Assembly: GCA_018670825.1 (NCBI GenBank)
Contig: JABHIW010000122.1
Location: forward strand, 1-53,255
DNA: 53,255 nucleotides
From: Candidatus Scalindua sp.
GTDB taxonomy: Bacteria > Planctomycetota > Brocadiia > Brocadiales > Scalinduaceae
Direction of reading: 5' to 3'
A program made the position numbers and the translations under genes. Of this stretch, positions 37,227 through 46,178 are shown piece by piece. How positions within the stretch are numbered: the first letter of the stretch is position 1; every line of letters begins with the position of its first letter. The notes under the pieces are model-generated. The model had not been told where the DNA came from, did not search any database, and saw only the letters and a list, made by a program, of their open reading frames with translations.

Positions 37227-37565
37227 TCAATGAGCAAATGCTCTGACATGAGGCACCATGGCCTTAATCTCTTCTTCTGATAACATATCACCAAATGGAA
37301 TGTAGTTATCATTATCAGGATTTCCATGTGTTATTGAGTTCACAAATTCATCATCAGTACGTGAACCCTGCCACTCTTTATCAGTGAAATCCTTTGTTCC
37401 AAAACCTATACCTGCAGATGTTCCCTTGCCATCCTCTCCATGACATAACGCACACTTTTCAGCATATATTGTGGGTGCATCTATATCGCTAGCAAATACA
37501 TTTGAAAAACCTAAACAAAATATTGAAATTAAAAACAATAGCGCTACTATTACCTTGCTCCTCAA
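37227..37565 (-). CDS. secreted class I cytochrome c
   Basis: A 112-residue protein. The N-terminal signal peptide is hydrophobic (VIVALLFLISIFCLGFSNVF) with likely cleavage after the VFA-type site. The mature part has one haem c motif, CALCHGEDGKG, and a later Met ligand candidate in IPFGDMLSEEE. It is probably a periplasmic electron carrier of the small mono-haem type. It starts at TTG 37565, overlapping the rdgB stop by 4 nt with GGAG upstream, so it is translated with rdgB. Its place in a housekeeping operon is unusual. Confidence 0.9.
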   Translation of the reverse strand: MRSKVIVALLFLISIFCLGFSNVFASDIDAPTIYAEKCALCHGEDGKGTSAGIGFGTKDFTDKEWQGSRTDDEFVNSITHGNPDNDNYIPFGDMLSEEEIKAMVPHVRAFAH

Positions 37566-38179
37566 TGTACTTCTCCCTTCATAATTTTTTTTAAACGCTC
37601 TTTGAAAAGATCCAGAGCTAATGCCCTGTGGCTAATCCGGTTCTTTACATCCGACCCTAATTCAGCCATCGTCTGTTTATATTCAGGTATATAGAATATA
37701 GGATCATATCCGAAACCCTTTTTACCAAGAGGTTCTGAATTAATGAGGCCTTCACAGCTTGCCTCTACTACAAAGTGCAACTTTTCAGGCTCTGCCAGAG
37801 CAATTGCACAACGAAATCTTGCCGTCCTTTTATCAAAAGGAACATCCTCTAATTCCTCAAACAATTTTAGAAATTTCTCTTCATAACCGGTATCCTCACC
37901 ACAATATCGTGAGGATAAAACACCTGGTCGTTTATCCAGTGCATCAATCTCTAATCCCGAATCATCTGCGATAACACACATATTACAAAACCTTGCCAGC
38001 TGTAGTGCCTTTTTCGCTGCATTCTCTTCAAAGGTAATACCATCTTCAACAATATCTGGAACATCATCAAAATCTTCCAGATCTAGTAATCGCAATGACA
38101 TCCCATTCAGGATTTTCCTAATCTCCTCTTTCTTGTTTTTATTTTGAGTCCCAATTACGATACTACTTGTCTTTATCAT
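37562..38179 (-). CDS. rdgB: XTP/dITP pyrophosphatase (RdgB/HAM1)
   Basis: A 205-residue protein. IGTQNKNKKEEIRKIL near the N terminus, then TFEENAAKKALQLARF, VIADDSGLEIDALDKRPGV (catalytic Asp pair) and the C-terminal KGFGYDPIFYIP and SHRALAL define the family. It removes non-canonical purine nucleotides such as dITP and XTP before they enter nucleic acids. ATG at 38179 lies 7 nt after the rph stop. The pairing with rph is common in bacteria. Confidence 0.95.
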   Translation of the reverse strand: MIKTSSIVIGTQNKNKKEEIRKILNGMSLRLLDLEDFDDVPDIVEDGITFEENAAKKALQLARFCNMCVIADDSGLEIDALDKRPGVLSSRYCGEDTGYEEKFLKLFEELEDVPFDKRTARFRCAIALAEPEKLHFVVEASCEGLINSEPLGKKGFGYDPIFYIPEYKQTMAELGSDVKNRISHRALALDLFKERLKKIMKGEVH

Positions 38180-38186
38180 TATGTCA

Positions 38187-38903
38187 TTAGCCTTGCAACG
38201 CTTCCTTTTGAATCTGGGTTAATTCGCCTATTCCCTTTTTTGCCTGTCCTATCATTTGAGCGAGCTCTTCTTCTGAGAATGTCTGTTTCTCCGCTGTACC
38301 CTGTAACTCTATATACTCTCCACTACCAGTCAAAACGATATTCATATCTACATCTGCAGTGACATCCTCCTCATAACATAGATCCAGCAATGGCACACTA
38401 TCTACTACACCCACACTTACTGCTGCCACACTCCCTATAAGCGGTTCTCCTGTGATTCCTGCATTCTTTTTCAACCAACTGATGGCATCTACTAAGGCAA
38501 CATATGCACCGGTAATAGATGCAACCCGTGTTCCTCCATCTGCCTGAATAACATCACAATCAATCCATATTGTCCTTTCTCCAATTGCTGAAAGGTCAAC
38601 TATGGCGCGCATGGACCTCCCTATCAACCTTTGAATTTCATGAGTACGTCCGCCCACCTTACCTCGGGATGACTCCCTTGACACTCTTCTTGGCGTAGAT
38701 CCAGGCAGTAATGAATATTCCGCCGTAATCCAACCCTCTCCTGTGTTTTTTTTATGTGGAGGTACACTCTCTTCAATAGACGCAGTACATATTACCTTGG
38801 TGTTTCCAACTGATATAAGAACAGATCCATTTGCAAATTTTGTATAGCTTCTTTCTATTAATACCGGGCGCATCTCATCCGGCTTTCTTCCGTCTATTCG
38901 CAT
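38187..38903 (-). CDS. rph: ribonuclease PH
   Basis: A 238-residue exoribonuclease. [69 protein letters not shown] and [20 protein letters not shown] are the family blocks. It trims 3' ends of tRNA precursors using phosphate. The ATG at 38903 has GAGGT about 8 nt upstream. It is followed by rdgB and preceded by argF after 70 nt. Confidence 0.97.
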   Translation of the reverse strand: MRIDGRKPDEMRPVLIERSYTKFANGSVLISVGNTKVICTASIEESVPPHKKNTGEGWITAEYSLLPGSTPRRVSRESSRGKVGGRTHEIQRLIGRSMRAIVDLSAIGERTIWIDCDVIQADGGTRVASITGAYVALVDAISWLKKNAGITGEPLIGSVAAVSVGVVDSVPLLDLCYEEDVTADVDMNIVLTGSGEYIELQGTAEKQTFSEEELAQMIGQAKKGIGELTQIQKEALQG

Positions 38904-38973
38904 TATTATGTACCTCTATTTGTTTTACCTGTATTACCTATTAAATAAAATATTATCTTGATGAAAACTGAGT

Positions 38974-39900
38974 TTACCCGCTAATGAGAAGCTTTAGCAG
39001 TGCTTTCTGGACGTGTAACCTGTTTTCTGCCTGATCATATACAATAGAATGTTCGCCATCAATAACATCGTCTGTAATCTCCTCACCACGATGAGCAGGC
39101 AGACAATGCATGACAAAAACGTCCTTCTTTGCGTATGAGATTAGTTCATTATTAACCTGAAAACCCTTAAAATCCTGGCGTCTGGCTTCGGCTTCTTCTT
39201 CTTCTCCCATGCTAATCCATGTATCGGTATAAATCACATCTGCACCTTTAACCGCTTCTCTTGGATCTCTGATTTGTTTGATGTAGGAGTCCTTACCTAT
39301 GACATTATTTTCTAGCTCATTTAAAAACTGTGCAGATAATTCATAGTTTTCCGGAGAAGCAATCGTACACGATACTTTTAGCTTTGCGCATAGAAAGGCT
39401 AATGACCTGGCGACATTATTTCCATCACCAACATATGCTAAGTTAACATTATCAAGGCTACCTTTCTTTTCTTTTATCGTGTATAAGTCCGTCAGTGCCT
39501 GACACGGATGGGTATAGTCAGACAATGCATTAATTACTGGTACAGAGGAACTATCGGCGAGTTCAATAACCGTTTTATGGTCATAAGTTCTGATAGCAAT
39601 GCAATCAATAAATCGAGACAAAACCTTTGAAACATCTTTTATAGATTCACGCTCGCCAATATTTATATCATGCTTGGTCAGATATATTGCATGCCCCCCC
39701 ATCTGCGTCATCGCGACTTCAAAGGAAACCCTTGTTCGCATAGAGCTTTTCTCAAATATCATTCCAAGCGTTTTGCCGGCAAGACAGAGATCAGTAGCAC
39801 CTCTTTTACTGGATTTCTTCATTTCTGCCGTTAGTGCAAACAGCTCATCAATATCTACACGCTCAAGATCCGCGACTGAAACCAGGTTTTTACACTGCAT
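38974..39900 (-). CDS. argF: ornithine carbamoyltransferase
   Basis: 308 residues, normal length. The carbamoyl-phosphate site is KSSMRTRVSFE, with HPCQALTDLYT following. The ornithine site is VMHCLPAHRGEEITD. It makes citrulline from ornithine and carbamoyl phosphate. ATG at 39900 has GGTGG upstream. It lies 17 nt after argD in an argB-argD-argF series. Confidence 0.96.
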   Translation of the reverse strand: MQCKNLVSVADLERVDIDELFALTAEMKKSSKRGATDLCLAGKTLGMIFEKSSMRTRVSFEVAMTQMGGHAIYLTKHDINIGERESIKDVSKVLSRFIDCIAIRTYDHKTVIELADSSSVPVINALSDYTHPCQALTDLYTIKEKKGSLDNVNLAYVGDGNNVARSLAFLCAKLKVSCTIASPENYELSAQFLNELENNVIGKDSYIKQIRDPREAVKGADVIYTDTWISMGEEEEAEARRQDFKGFQVNNELISYAKKDVFVMHCLPAHRGEEITDDVIDGEHSIVYDQAENRLHVQKALLKLLISG

Positions 39901-39917
39901 AATTCCACCTATAACCC

Positions 39918-41102
39918 TTAATTAACAGACTTTAAAATATTCTTTAATATCCCCAGGCCTTCATCTATATATTCTTTTGTAATATTCAGCTGTGGCATAA
40001 CTCTTATCACATTGTCATGAGTACAGTTCACCAGCAACCCATCATCCATACACTTTTTTACCACTTCTGCTGCAGGGATTTTAAGCTCTATACCTATCAT
40101 CAATCCAATGCCTCTTACTTCTTTAATAACATCAAGCTCTTTTGCCATACTTCTTATCTGTTCAAAAGAATAATTACCCATTTTTGTAGCATTATCCAAC
40201 AAGCCTTCCGACTGAATAACTTCAAATACCGCAGCTGATGCCGCACAGGCGAGAGGATTCCCTCCGAAGGTTGAAGCATGGCTTCCTGGTACCAGACTTT
40301 TAGCAATCTCTTTTGTTGCCTCCATAGCGCCCACGGCAGTACCATTTCCCAGTGCTTTAGCAAGCGTCATTATATCCGGTGTTATGTCATAATGTTGATA
40401 AGCAAAATACTTTCCCGTTCTTCCCATTCCACACTGGACTTCATCGAGAATCAAGAGGGTATCATTGTCATCACAAATCTTTCTTAACCCTTCCATGTAT
40501 TCTTTATCTGCAATATTAATTCCGCCTTCTCCCTGAATAGGCTCAAGCATAATGCCACAAGTCTTGTCATCTATAATATCTTCAATTTCCTTCAGGTTAT
40601 TAAACGATGCATACGCAAAGCCCTCGACAAGTGGAGCAAAGCCACTATGGTACTTTGGTTGAGCTGTTGCTGTTACCGTTGCAAGAGTCCTTCCATGAAA
40701 CGAATCTTTCATCGTGATAATTTTATATTTACCTTTTTTAGAACCGTGAATTCTCGCTAATTTTATAGCTGCCTCATTTGCTTCCGCCCCACTGTTACAA
40801 AAGAAACATTGTCCATTAAAAGAGTTTTCAGAAATGTATTTTGCAAGACGTCCCTGTGGTTCAGAATAGAAAATATTTGGCACATGTACCAACGTTGCTG
40901 CTTGCTCCTGCATTGCCTTTGTCACCTCAGGATTGCAATGCCCTAATGAACTGACCGCCCATCCGGAAAAAAGGTCCAGATAACGCTTACCATCTGTATC
41001 CCAAAGATGTACCCCATCACCCCTGACAATTACAAAAGGATGTCGAGAGTAATTTGGAATTACATAATTATCGTAGTTTTCTAGTACTTCACTTTTATTC
41101 AT
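39918..41102 (-). CDS. argD: acetylornithine aminotransferase
   Basis: A 394-residue PLP-dependent class III aminotransferase. FFCNSGAEANEAAIKLAR is the phosphate-binding region, LILDEVQCGMGRTGKYFAYQ holds the Asp that contacts the pyridine N, and TLAKALGNG contains the PLP lysine. It converts N-acetylglutamate semialdehyde to N-acetylornithine. ATG at 41102 has AAGGAA 8 nt upstream. Gene order with argB and argF supports the arginine role over other class III substrates. Confidence 0.95.
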   Translation of the reverse strand: MNKSEVLENYDNYVIPNYSRHPFVIVRGDGVHLWDTDGKRYLDLFSGWAVSSLGHCNPEVTKAMQEQAATLVHVPNIFYSEPQGRLAKYISENSFNGQCFFCNSGAEANEAAIKLARIHGSKKGKYKIITMKDSFHGRTLATVTATAQPKYHSGFAPLVEGFAYASFNNLKEIEDIIDDKTCGIMLEPIQGEGGINIADKEYMEGLRKICDDNDTLLILDEVQCGMGRTGKYFAYQHYDITPDIMTLAKALGNGTAVGAMEATKEIAKSLVPGSHASTFGGNPLACAASAAVFEVIQSEGLLDNATKMGNYSFEQIRSMAKELDVIKEVRGIGLMIGIELKIPAAEVVKKCMDDGLLVNCTHDNVIRVMPQLNITKEYIDEGLGILKNILKSVN

Positions 41103-41284
41103 AATTTAGATTCCTTTATGCGGATTCCCTGCGATGAGAAGAAATAGAAAAATGGAATGCTTTAATAATTGTACGTTCTTTCTGAAGTAGGTGAATATCA
41201 AAAAGATCAACTCTTAAAAACACTTGAAAACACTTGAAAACAACATTATCAAAAATATTAACCTGGTAATGCTTTTAATATATA

Positions 41285-42289
41285 TTAAACAATGATCTGG
41301 GTCCCAATACCCTTGTCAGTAAAGATCTCAAGCAATAGTGAATGAGGTATGTGGCCGTCAATAATATGTGCTTTTTTTACTCCCTCTCTCATCGCAGAAA
41401 TACATGCATTCGCTTTCGGGAGCATTCCACCACTTATTACCCCACTCTTTATCAATTTATTAACTTCATCTTCATGCAATGTTGACGTAAAAGACTCCGG
41501 ATTAGACGGGTCAGTTGAAATTCCATGAGTATTAGATATAAAAACCAGTTTTTCGGCCTTCAAAGCACCTGCTACAAACGATGCCACATTGTCTGCATTT
41601 ACATTATAATTTTCACCGTCGACACCTTTGGCAATTGGAGACACTATAGGTATTTGGTCCTCTTCAAATAAATTAATAAAACTATCACATTCTATCTCAG
41701 TAAGTTCTCCCACATAGCCAAGATCCTCGGCCTCTGATCCACCATCACCTTTACTGACGAGCTTTCTGGCTTTGATTGGGCTATCGTCCCCCTCCCATAC
41801 ACATACACCTTTCGCTCCCATTTCATTTATCTGATCTATTATCAACTTACCTATCTGATTGGTAAGTACATCAATAGCAATTTCCAACGTCTCCCTATCA
41901 GTAACACGATAGCCATTTACAAAAAGAGGTTTTTTCCCCCTTTTTTCCATCTCACTGCTTATGAATGGGCCACCGCCATGGACTATAACCGGTTTCATAC
42001 CTATAGACTTCATAAAAACCATATCTTGAAGTACACTTTGAAAGGTACCCTTGTCTACCATTGCGCTACCGCCAAATTTTACAACGACTACCTTATCCTT
42101 AAAAGACTGAATATAAGGTAACGCCTCAATTAAGACCCTGGATTTGCCAATTGCTTCTTCCATAGAAATACCTTTCGTGCCAATAATCTTAGATTTTTTG
42201 AAGTCCAAATCAGGCGGTGAATCATCCTCATTAAAAATGCTTTCGATTTCACCGTTTTTTATATTATTTTCTGCTATCGCCAGATCCAT
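41285..42289 (-). CDS. argB: acetylglutamate kinase
   Basis: 334 residues, about 40 longer than usual at the N terminus. The conserved core starts at VVVVKFGGSAM (phosphate loop), then PVIVHGGGPFISSEM, NVNADNVASFVAGAL and SGGMLPKANACISAM. It phosphorylates N-acetylglutamate in arginine synthesis; the extra N-terminal helix region is the type linked to arginine feedback in hexameric forms. ATG at 42289 has AAGGA 5 nt upstream. A second possible ATG about 42 codons later (MEEAIGKSRV, with AAAGGT) would give a standard-size protein. Confidence 0.95.
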   Translation of the reverse strand: MDLAIAENNIKNGEIESIFNEDDSPPDLDFKKSKIIGTKGISMEEAIGKSRVLIEALPYIQSFKDKVVVVKFGGSAMVDKGTFQSVLQDMVFMKSIGMKPVIVHGGGPFISSEMEKRGKKPLFVNGYRVTDRETLEIAIDVLTNQIGKLIIDQINEMGAKGVCVWEGDDSPIKARKLVSKGDGGSEAEDLGYVGELTEIECDSFINLFEEDQIPIVSPIAKGVDGENYNVNADNVASFVAGALKAEKLVFISNTHGISTDPSNPESFTSTLHEDEVNKLIKSGVISGGMLPKANACISAMREGVKKAHIIDGHIPHSLLLEIFTDKGIGTQIIV

Positions 42290-42383
42290 ATTTTCCTTAA
42301 TAGCTTAATTTACAGGAATTACAACAATTTGGAAAAAATTATCCAAACTTGGGATTATAACTGTTACAACATCACTGTCAAGA

Positions 42384-42863
42384 TTAAATCGTCAATTTCA
42401 TTCTATGACAATGGCATATGGCTATTGCCAGTGCATCTGTCGCATCATACTTTTCAGGTACCTCAGATAATGCCAAAAGAATCTTTACCATTTTACTCAC
42501 CTGTACTTTTTGAGCATTACCTATACCAACAACGGCACGCTTTACTTCAGTTGGAGCATACTCAAACAGAGGGATGTCTGCTAATGCTGCACACAATATT
42601 GCAACTCCCCTGGCTTCACCGATCTTAATGGCGGCTTTTACACTTTTCCCATAAAACGCGCTCTCCAATGCAACCTGATCCGGCTTATAATCCTTAATAG
42701 CTTTATTTAATCCATCGAACATCATTTTAAGTCTGTCCTGAAACGAATCCTTTCGCTTGCCCTCAATAGTACCGTAATCCACGGAAAACAACTTACCTCT
42801 GATATCATCGACAATCCCAAAACCGGTTACCATTGTGCCTGGATCTACACCTAAAATACGCAT
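42384..42863 (-). CDS. ruvC: Holliday junction resolvase RuvC
   Basis: 159 residues, normal. The four acidic active-site residues sit in ILGVDPGTMVTGFGIV, ALESAFYGKS, and YDATDALAIAICH. It nicks Holliday junctions as a dimer with RuvAB in recombinational repair. ATG at 42863. ruvA and ruvB are not adjacent. It reads away from the 43-kb gene pair and lies 95 nt upstream of argB on the same strand. Confidence 0.95.
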   Translation of the reverse strand: MRILGVDPGTMVTGFGIVDDIRGKLFSVDYGTIEGKRKDSFQDRLKMMFDGLNKAIKDYKPDQVALESAFYGKSVKAAIKIGEARGVAILCAALADIPLFEYAPTEVKRAVVGIGNAQKVQVSKMVKILLALSEVPEKYDATDALAIAICHCHRMKLTI

Positions 42864-42906
42864 TTATCCTGAAATCCAATATATTTAAAATTTAAAAAAT
42901 CTTCAT

Positions 42907-42975
42907 ATTACCGTCTACATTGGAATACGGTAAATATATAACCTGCCTATAGACAAAAATACGGTAATATCCTGC
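42907..42975. repeat. short ATACGGTAA repeats
   Basis: ATACGGTAAATATATAACCT at about 42925 and ATACGGTAATATCCTGCCTA at about 42960 are imperfect direct repeats. The first also pairs with TTACCGT upstream (42909-42915) as a 7-bp hairpin. A third copy, ATACGGTAAATCCTGTC, lies before pyrD near 50696. Function unknown; possibly operator-like. Confidence 0.4.
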
Positions 42976-43095
42976 CTAAAGGAATATTCTCTGAAATCGA
43001 TTATTGAACGACTATAGCAATAGTCGAACAAAATATATTCAGATGAATAGATTTCCATTATAATGTCAATATTTCAAGATCATACAAAAAAACTC

Positions 43096-43125
43096 TTCCA
43101 ATAAACCCTGCCTTTTTGGTATAGT
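43096..43125 (+). promoter_or_regulatory. putative promoter of the 43.2-kb operon
   Basis: TTCCAA (43096-43101), 18-bp spacer, TGG then TATAGT (43120-43125). The surrounding words (GTCAATATTTCAAG, CTGCCTTTTTGGTATAGT) match those before pyrD (GTCAATATTTTAAG, CTGCCCTTTTGGTATACT), which supports a real promoter. Confidence 0.5.
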
Positions 43126-43239
43126 CAAAACGCAGAGGCGTATTATATTTTTCTGATATATTTTCACATTATCGTACTTTATATCAAATTTGATTGCTTT
43201 TGCTAAAAACTTTATTACTCATAGGAGGAGTCTACAACA

Positions 43240-43716
43240 TTGAAATCCCCTGAAATAGAAGGTAACAATAGAGAGTTGTGGCTTCAAAAGCTCTTAGAGA
43301 TTGTTGCACGAAAACGTTTAATAATGTATCGTTTCATCAGCCAGTCACTGCAAATCCTGGTTTGGGGAAATGGTGGCGGAGTTGTCCTGTTATTGGGATT
43401 TATTACTGGTGGAAATTCTGATCAAAGAGCACATTGGGGCATTATAATAAGTCTTCTTATATTTCTTTCCGGTGTAATATTAGCGGCAATTTCTCTTATA
43501 CTTACTACGACAGTTGCTATCAAGGAAGCACACACGGTAGAAACGGCTTTGTATCGATTCCTTAATAATAAAATATCCAGAGAAGAAGCATTAATTTATG
43601 AGAATGAAGAGACTTTCAGGTGGGTTAATACTTCTGCAATTTGCGGAGCTTTTAGTGCTATTGCCTTTATTGCCGGAATGACAATTTCTGTCATTCAGAT
43701 AGCAATTTTCTTCTAA
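43240..43716 (+). CDS. small inner-membrane protein of unknown function
   Basis: 158 residues, TTG start at 43240 with a strong AGGAGGAG 9 nt upstream. Three hydrophobic helices: about residues 42-62 (VWGNGGGVVLLLGFITGG), 70-95 (IIISLLIFLSGVILAAISLI), and 133-157 (GAFSAIAFIAGMTISVIQIA). Between helices two and three is a charged helix facing the cytoplasm (KEAHTVETALYRFLNNKISR). I do not recognise the family. It is 15 nt upstream of a periplasmic binding protein gene and probably co-transcribed, so a role in the same sensing or uptake process is likely but unproven. Confidence 0.75.
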   Translation: MKSPEIEGNNRELWLQKLLEIVARKRLIMYRFISQSLQILVWGNGGGVVLLLGFITGGNSDQRAHWGIIISLLIFLSGVILAAISLILTTTVAIKEAHTVETALYRFLNNKISREEALIYENEETFRWVNTSAICGAFSAIAFIAGMTISVIQIAIFF

Positions 43717-43731
43717 TTCCTAAATATATAA

Positions 43732-44946
43732 ATGATAATTTATCGATTAAAAATTGCTGTACTCGGAATTTTGACATGTAGTCTCTGTCATCAGGCTTTT
43801 GCTGATCCAGGTGTTTTTAAAGACAGAATTGTTTTTGGACAATCAGCGGTTATGAAAGGGCCGGCAGCAGCACTCGGTATAGGCATGAATACCGGTATTC
43901 TCGCTGCATTTAATGCACAGAATGCACAGGGGGGTATTGATGGACGCAAACTTGATCTTTTAACTTACAACGACGGTTACGAACCTGAACTTGCTGCGGC
44001 CAACACAAAAAAATTAATTGTTAAGGACAACGTATTCGCTTTGATTGGTGCAGTTGGCACACCTACATCTAGAGTAAGTGTACCGATAGCAAACAAGTAT
44101 AATGTCCCTTTTATAGGGCCTTTTACCGGGGCTGGTTTTCTTCGTAAGTCGGAAAACAGTAATGTAATAAACATTCGTGCCAGTTATGAACAGGAAGCTG
44201 AAACATGGGTTCAGCATCTTACTGAAGATCTTGGCGTCACACGTATTGCAGTTTTTTACCAGGATGATTCCTTTGGACAGGCGGGCCTCAAAGGTGTACG
44301 TAAGGCGCTTGCCAGCCGTAATATGAGATTGGTTGCTCGAGGAAACTATGCTCGTAATCTAACCGCTGTTCATTCTGCACTGTTTACCATTCGTAAAGCA
44401 GAACCGGAAGCAGTAGTGATGGTTGGCGCCTATAGGCCCAATGCCGCATTTATTCGATTGGCAAGAACATTTGAATTGGATGCTATATTTATAAACATTT
44501 CTTTTGTAGGTGCTAAAGCACTAGCAAAGGAACTGGGTACTGCAGGTAAAGAGGTAGTTATTTCTCAGGTTGTACCTTTTCCCTGGGACACAGATATCAA
44601 ACTGGTATCTGAATATCATAAGGCTTTAAGTGCATTCAATAAAGATATAGAACCCGGATTTGTTTCTCTGGAAGGTTATATCGTTGGACGCCTGATCATC
44701 GAATCACTGAAGCGACTTAAAGGTGAACCAACAAGAGAGAACCTCTTGAATACCATTTATACATCCGGACCTTTCGAGCTTGGGGGTATAAATTTATCTT
44801 TTGCAGAAGGGGATAATCAGGGCATGGATAATGTTTATCTTACGGTAATCCAAGAAGACGGTTCATTTCAATCGGTGAATCACTTACTTCCCTTAACTAA
44901 AAAACCAGTTAAAGATAATGAATATGAGACAATTCTGATAGAATAA
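43732..44946 (+). CDS. periplasmic ligand-binding protein, branched-chain amino acid type (LivK-like)
   Basis: 404 residues with a signal peptide (IAVLGILTCSLC, likely cut after HQAFA). The mature part is a type I periplasmic binding fold: GQSAVMKGPAAALGIGMNTG, then NDGYEPELAAANTKKLI, AFYQDDS-type hinge segment (IAVFYQDDSFGQAGL), and EGYIVGRLIIESLK near the end. Ligands of this family are amino acids, amides or small organic acids. No ABC permease or ATPase is nearby, so it may serve a distant transporter or a receptor. Its stop lies 5 nt from the convergent end of the SPFH series. Confidence 0.88.
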   Translation: MIIYRLKIAVLGILTCSLCHQAFADPGVFKDRIVFGQSAVMKGPAAALGIGMNTGILAAFNAQNAQGGIDGRKLDLLTYNDGYEPELAAANTKKLIVKDNVFALIGAVGTPTSRVSVPIANKYNVPFIGPFTGAGFLRKSENSNVINIRASYEQEAETWVQHLTEDLGVTRIAVFYQDDSFGQAGLKGVRKALASRNMRLVARGNYARNLTAVHSALFTIRKAEPEAVVMVGAYRPNAAFIRLARTFELDAIFINISFVGAKALAKELGTAGKEVVISQVVPFPWDTDIKLVSEYHKALSAFNKDIEPGFVSLEGYIVGRLIIESLKRLKGEPTRENLLNTIYTSGPFELGGINLSFAEGDNQGMDNVYLTVIQEDGSFQSVNHLLPLTKKPVKDNEYETILIE

Positions 44947-44951
44947 TCTTT

Positions 44952-46178
44952 TTATTCAGATTTTGAAGTTTGATAGTTATTACTATTACTTCTCTTTCCT
45001 GGCTTATTATCAATGAGTGAATGAGCTGAAGAGATATTGGAAGCTGCGGAAGCTGCCTGATAATGGTGTGCTTCCTTACTGGTTTCGTGTATTCCAGCTC
45101 CAGGTTTTCGATCTTCAGATTTTTCAACGGCATGTGCCAACTTGCTGCCAGGATGAATATGGGTTCCAGGTTCTTCAGTTTCAGCGGGTATCTGATGCAC
45201 ATCCTTCATTTTTGACAGTTGAGGAATTTGTTCTGTTGGGCCTCGTAAGAGGTTTACTGCAATATTTGGATCCTGTCCAGGGGTCAGTACTACTATTTTT
45301 GCTTTGCCAAGAATATCCTTAACACTCTTCCAATATTCAGTTATCAGTGTCTGTTCCGGTGACTTTTTCTTTTCTCTGAGAATATCATTAAAACGGCTTG
45401 CATCGCTACTCGCTGTTTCCAGACGATGTATGGATAGAGACCTTGCTTTTTCAATTATGTTGTCGTGTTCTCCATAGGCAAGAGCCATTGTCTTTTCATA
45501 ACGCGTCTTTGCATCATTAACAAGTTGAAGTTTCTTTGATTTTGCATCATTGACTGCACGAAACGCTGCTATGGCATCCTCAGGCGGCGTGACAAGTGTC
45601 AGATTAATAGTAAGTAGAGTAATCCCCAATCCAATATTATCAATATCATTCTGTAAAGTTTTAAGAATTGTCTTTTCGACATATGCTTTATCCGTAGAAA
45701 GAACCATATCGATAAACATCGTAGATACTGTATCTATAAATTTACTCCGGACAAATTCATTCATAAATGCTATCGGAAGTTCGTTTCTGAAGAGATACTT
45801 TTCTGGATCAGTTATTTGATACTGCACATCAAGAGATGCCATAATATAGTTGAAATCTCCAGTCAACATTGGCAAGGCAGGGCTGATTTGGCCGTCGACA
45901 TTTAAGTTGTATATTTTACTCGTCAGTACTTTATCAATTTTGTCGACACCCCAGGGAATACGAAAAAAGAGACCCGGTTGGATATCATCATGTACTAATT
46001 TACCAAACCTTCGTAGAGTTGCTACTTCACCAATTTTAACGGTATAGAATCCCTGATACAATGATATAGCAACTATAGTGATTAGTAACATTATCCAACG
46101 ATAGCGATATGTATGGTCGAATACAGCACGGATAATAATAACGCTTCGGAGTTGATCAGTCGCTTTATCATTCACCAT
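44952..46178 (-). CDS. third SPFH/prohibitin-type membrane protein with a His-containing tail
   Basis: About 408 residues. One transmembrane helix (RWIMLLITIVAISLYQGFYT), then the SPFH domain: GEVATLRRFGKLVHDDIQPG, LFFRIPWGVDKIDKV, ASLDVQYQITDPEKYLF. A charged coiled coil follows (AAFRAVNDAKSKKLQLVNDA). It resembles HflK/HflC, but the tail after about residue 325 is long, low-complexity and has scattered His (GTHIHPGSKLAHAV, EAHHYQAASAAS). I start at ATG 46178 with AAGGTG upstream; the frame is open to 46235 inside hflC. It overlaps hflC by 11 nt, so the two are coupled. The role is likely a scaffold around the permease fusion or FtsH; the tail might bind metal. Confidence 0.82.
   Translation of the reverse strand: MVNDKATDQLRSVIIIRAVFDHTYRYRWIMLLITIVAISLYQGFYTVKIGEVATLRRFGKLVHDDIQPGLFFRIPWGVDKIDKVLTSKIYNLNVDGQISPALPMLTGDFNYIMASLDVQYQITDPEKYLFRNELPIAFMNEFVRSKFIDTVSTMFIDMVLSTDKAYVEKTILKTLQNDIDNIGLGITLLTINLTLVTPPEDAIAAFRAVNDAKSKKLQLVNDAKTRYEKTMALAYGEHDNIIEKARSLSIHRLETASSDASRFNDILREKKKSPEQTLITEYWKSVKDILGKAKIVVLTPGQDPNIAVNLLRGPTEQIPQLSKMKDVHQIPAETEEPGTHIHPGSKLAHAVEKSEDRKPGAGIHETSKEAHHYQAASAASNISSAHSLIDNKPGKRSNSNNYQTSKSE

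Noticed and set aside
41225..41245. Tandem AACACTTGAAAACACTTGAA as a CRISPR or operator repeat
   Set aside because: Just two short units without spacers of constant size; no cas genes in the window.
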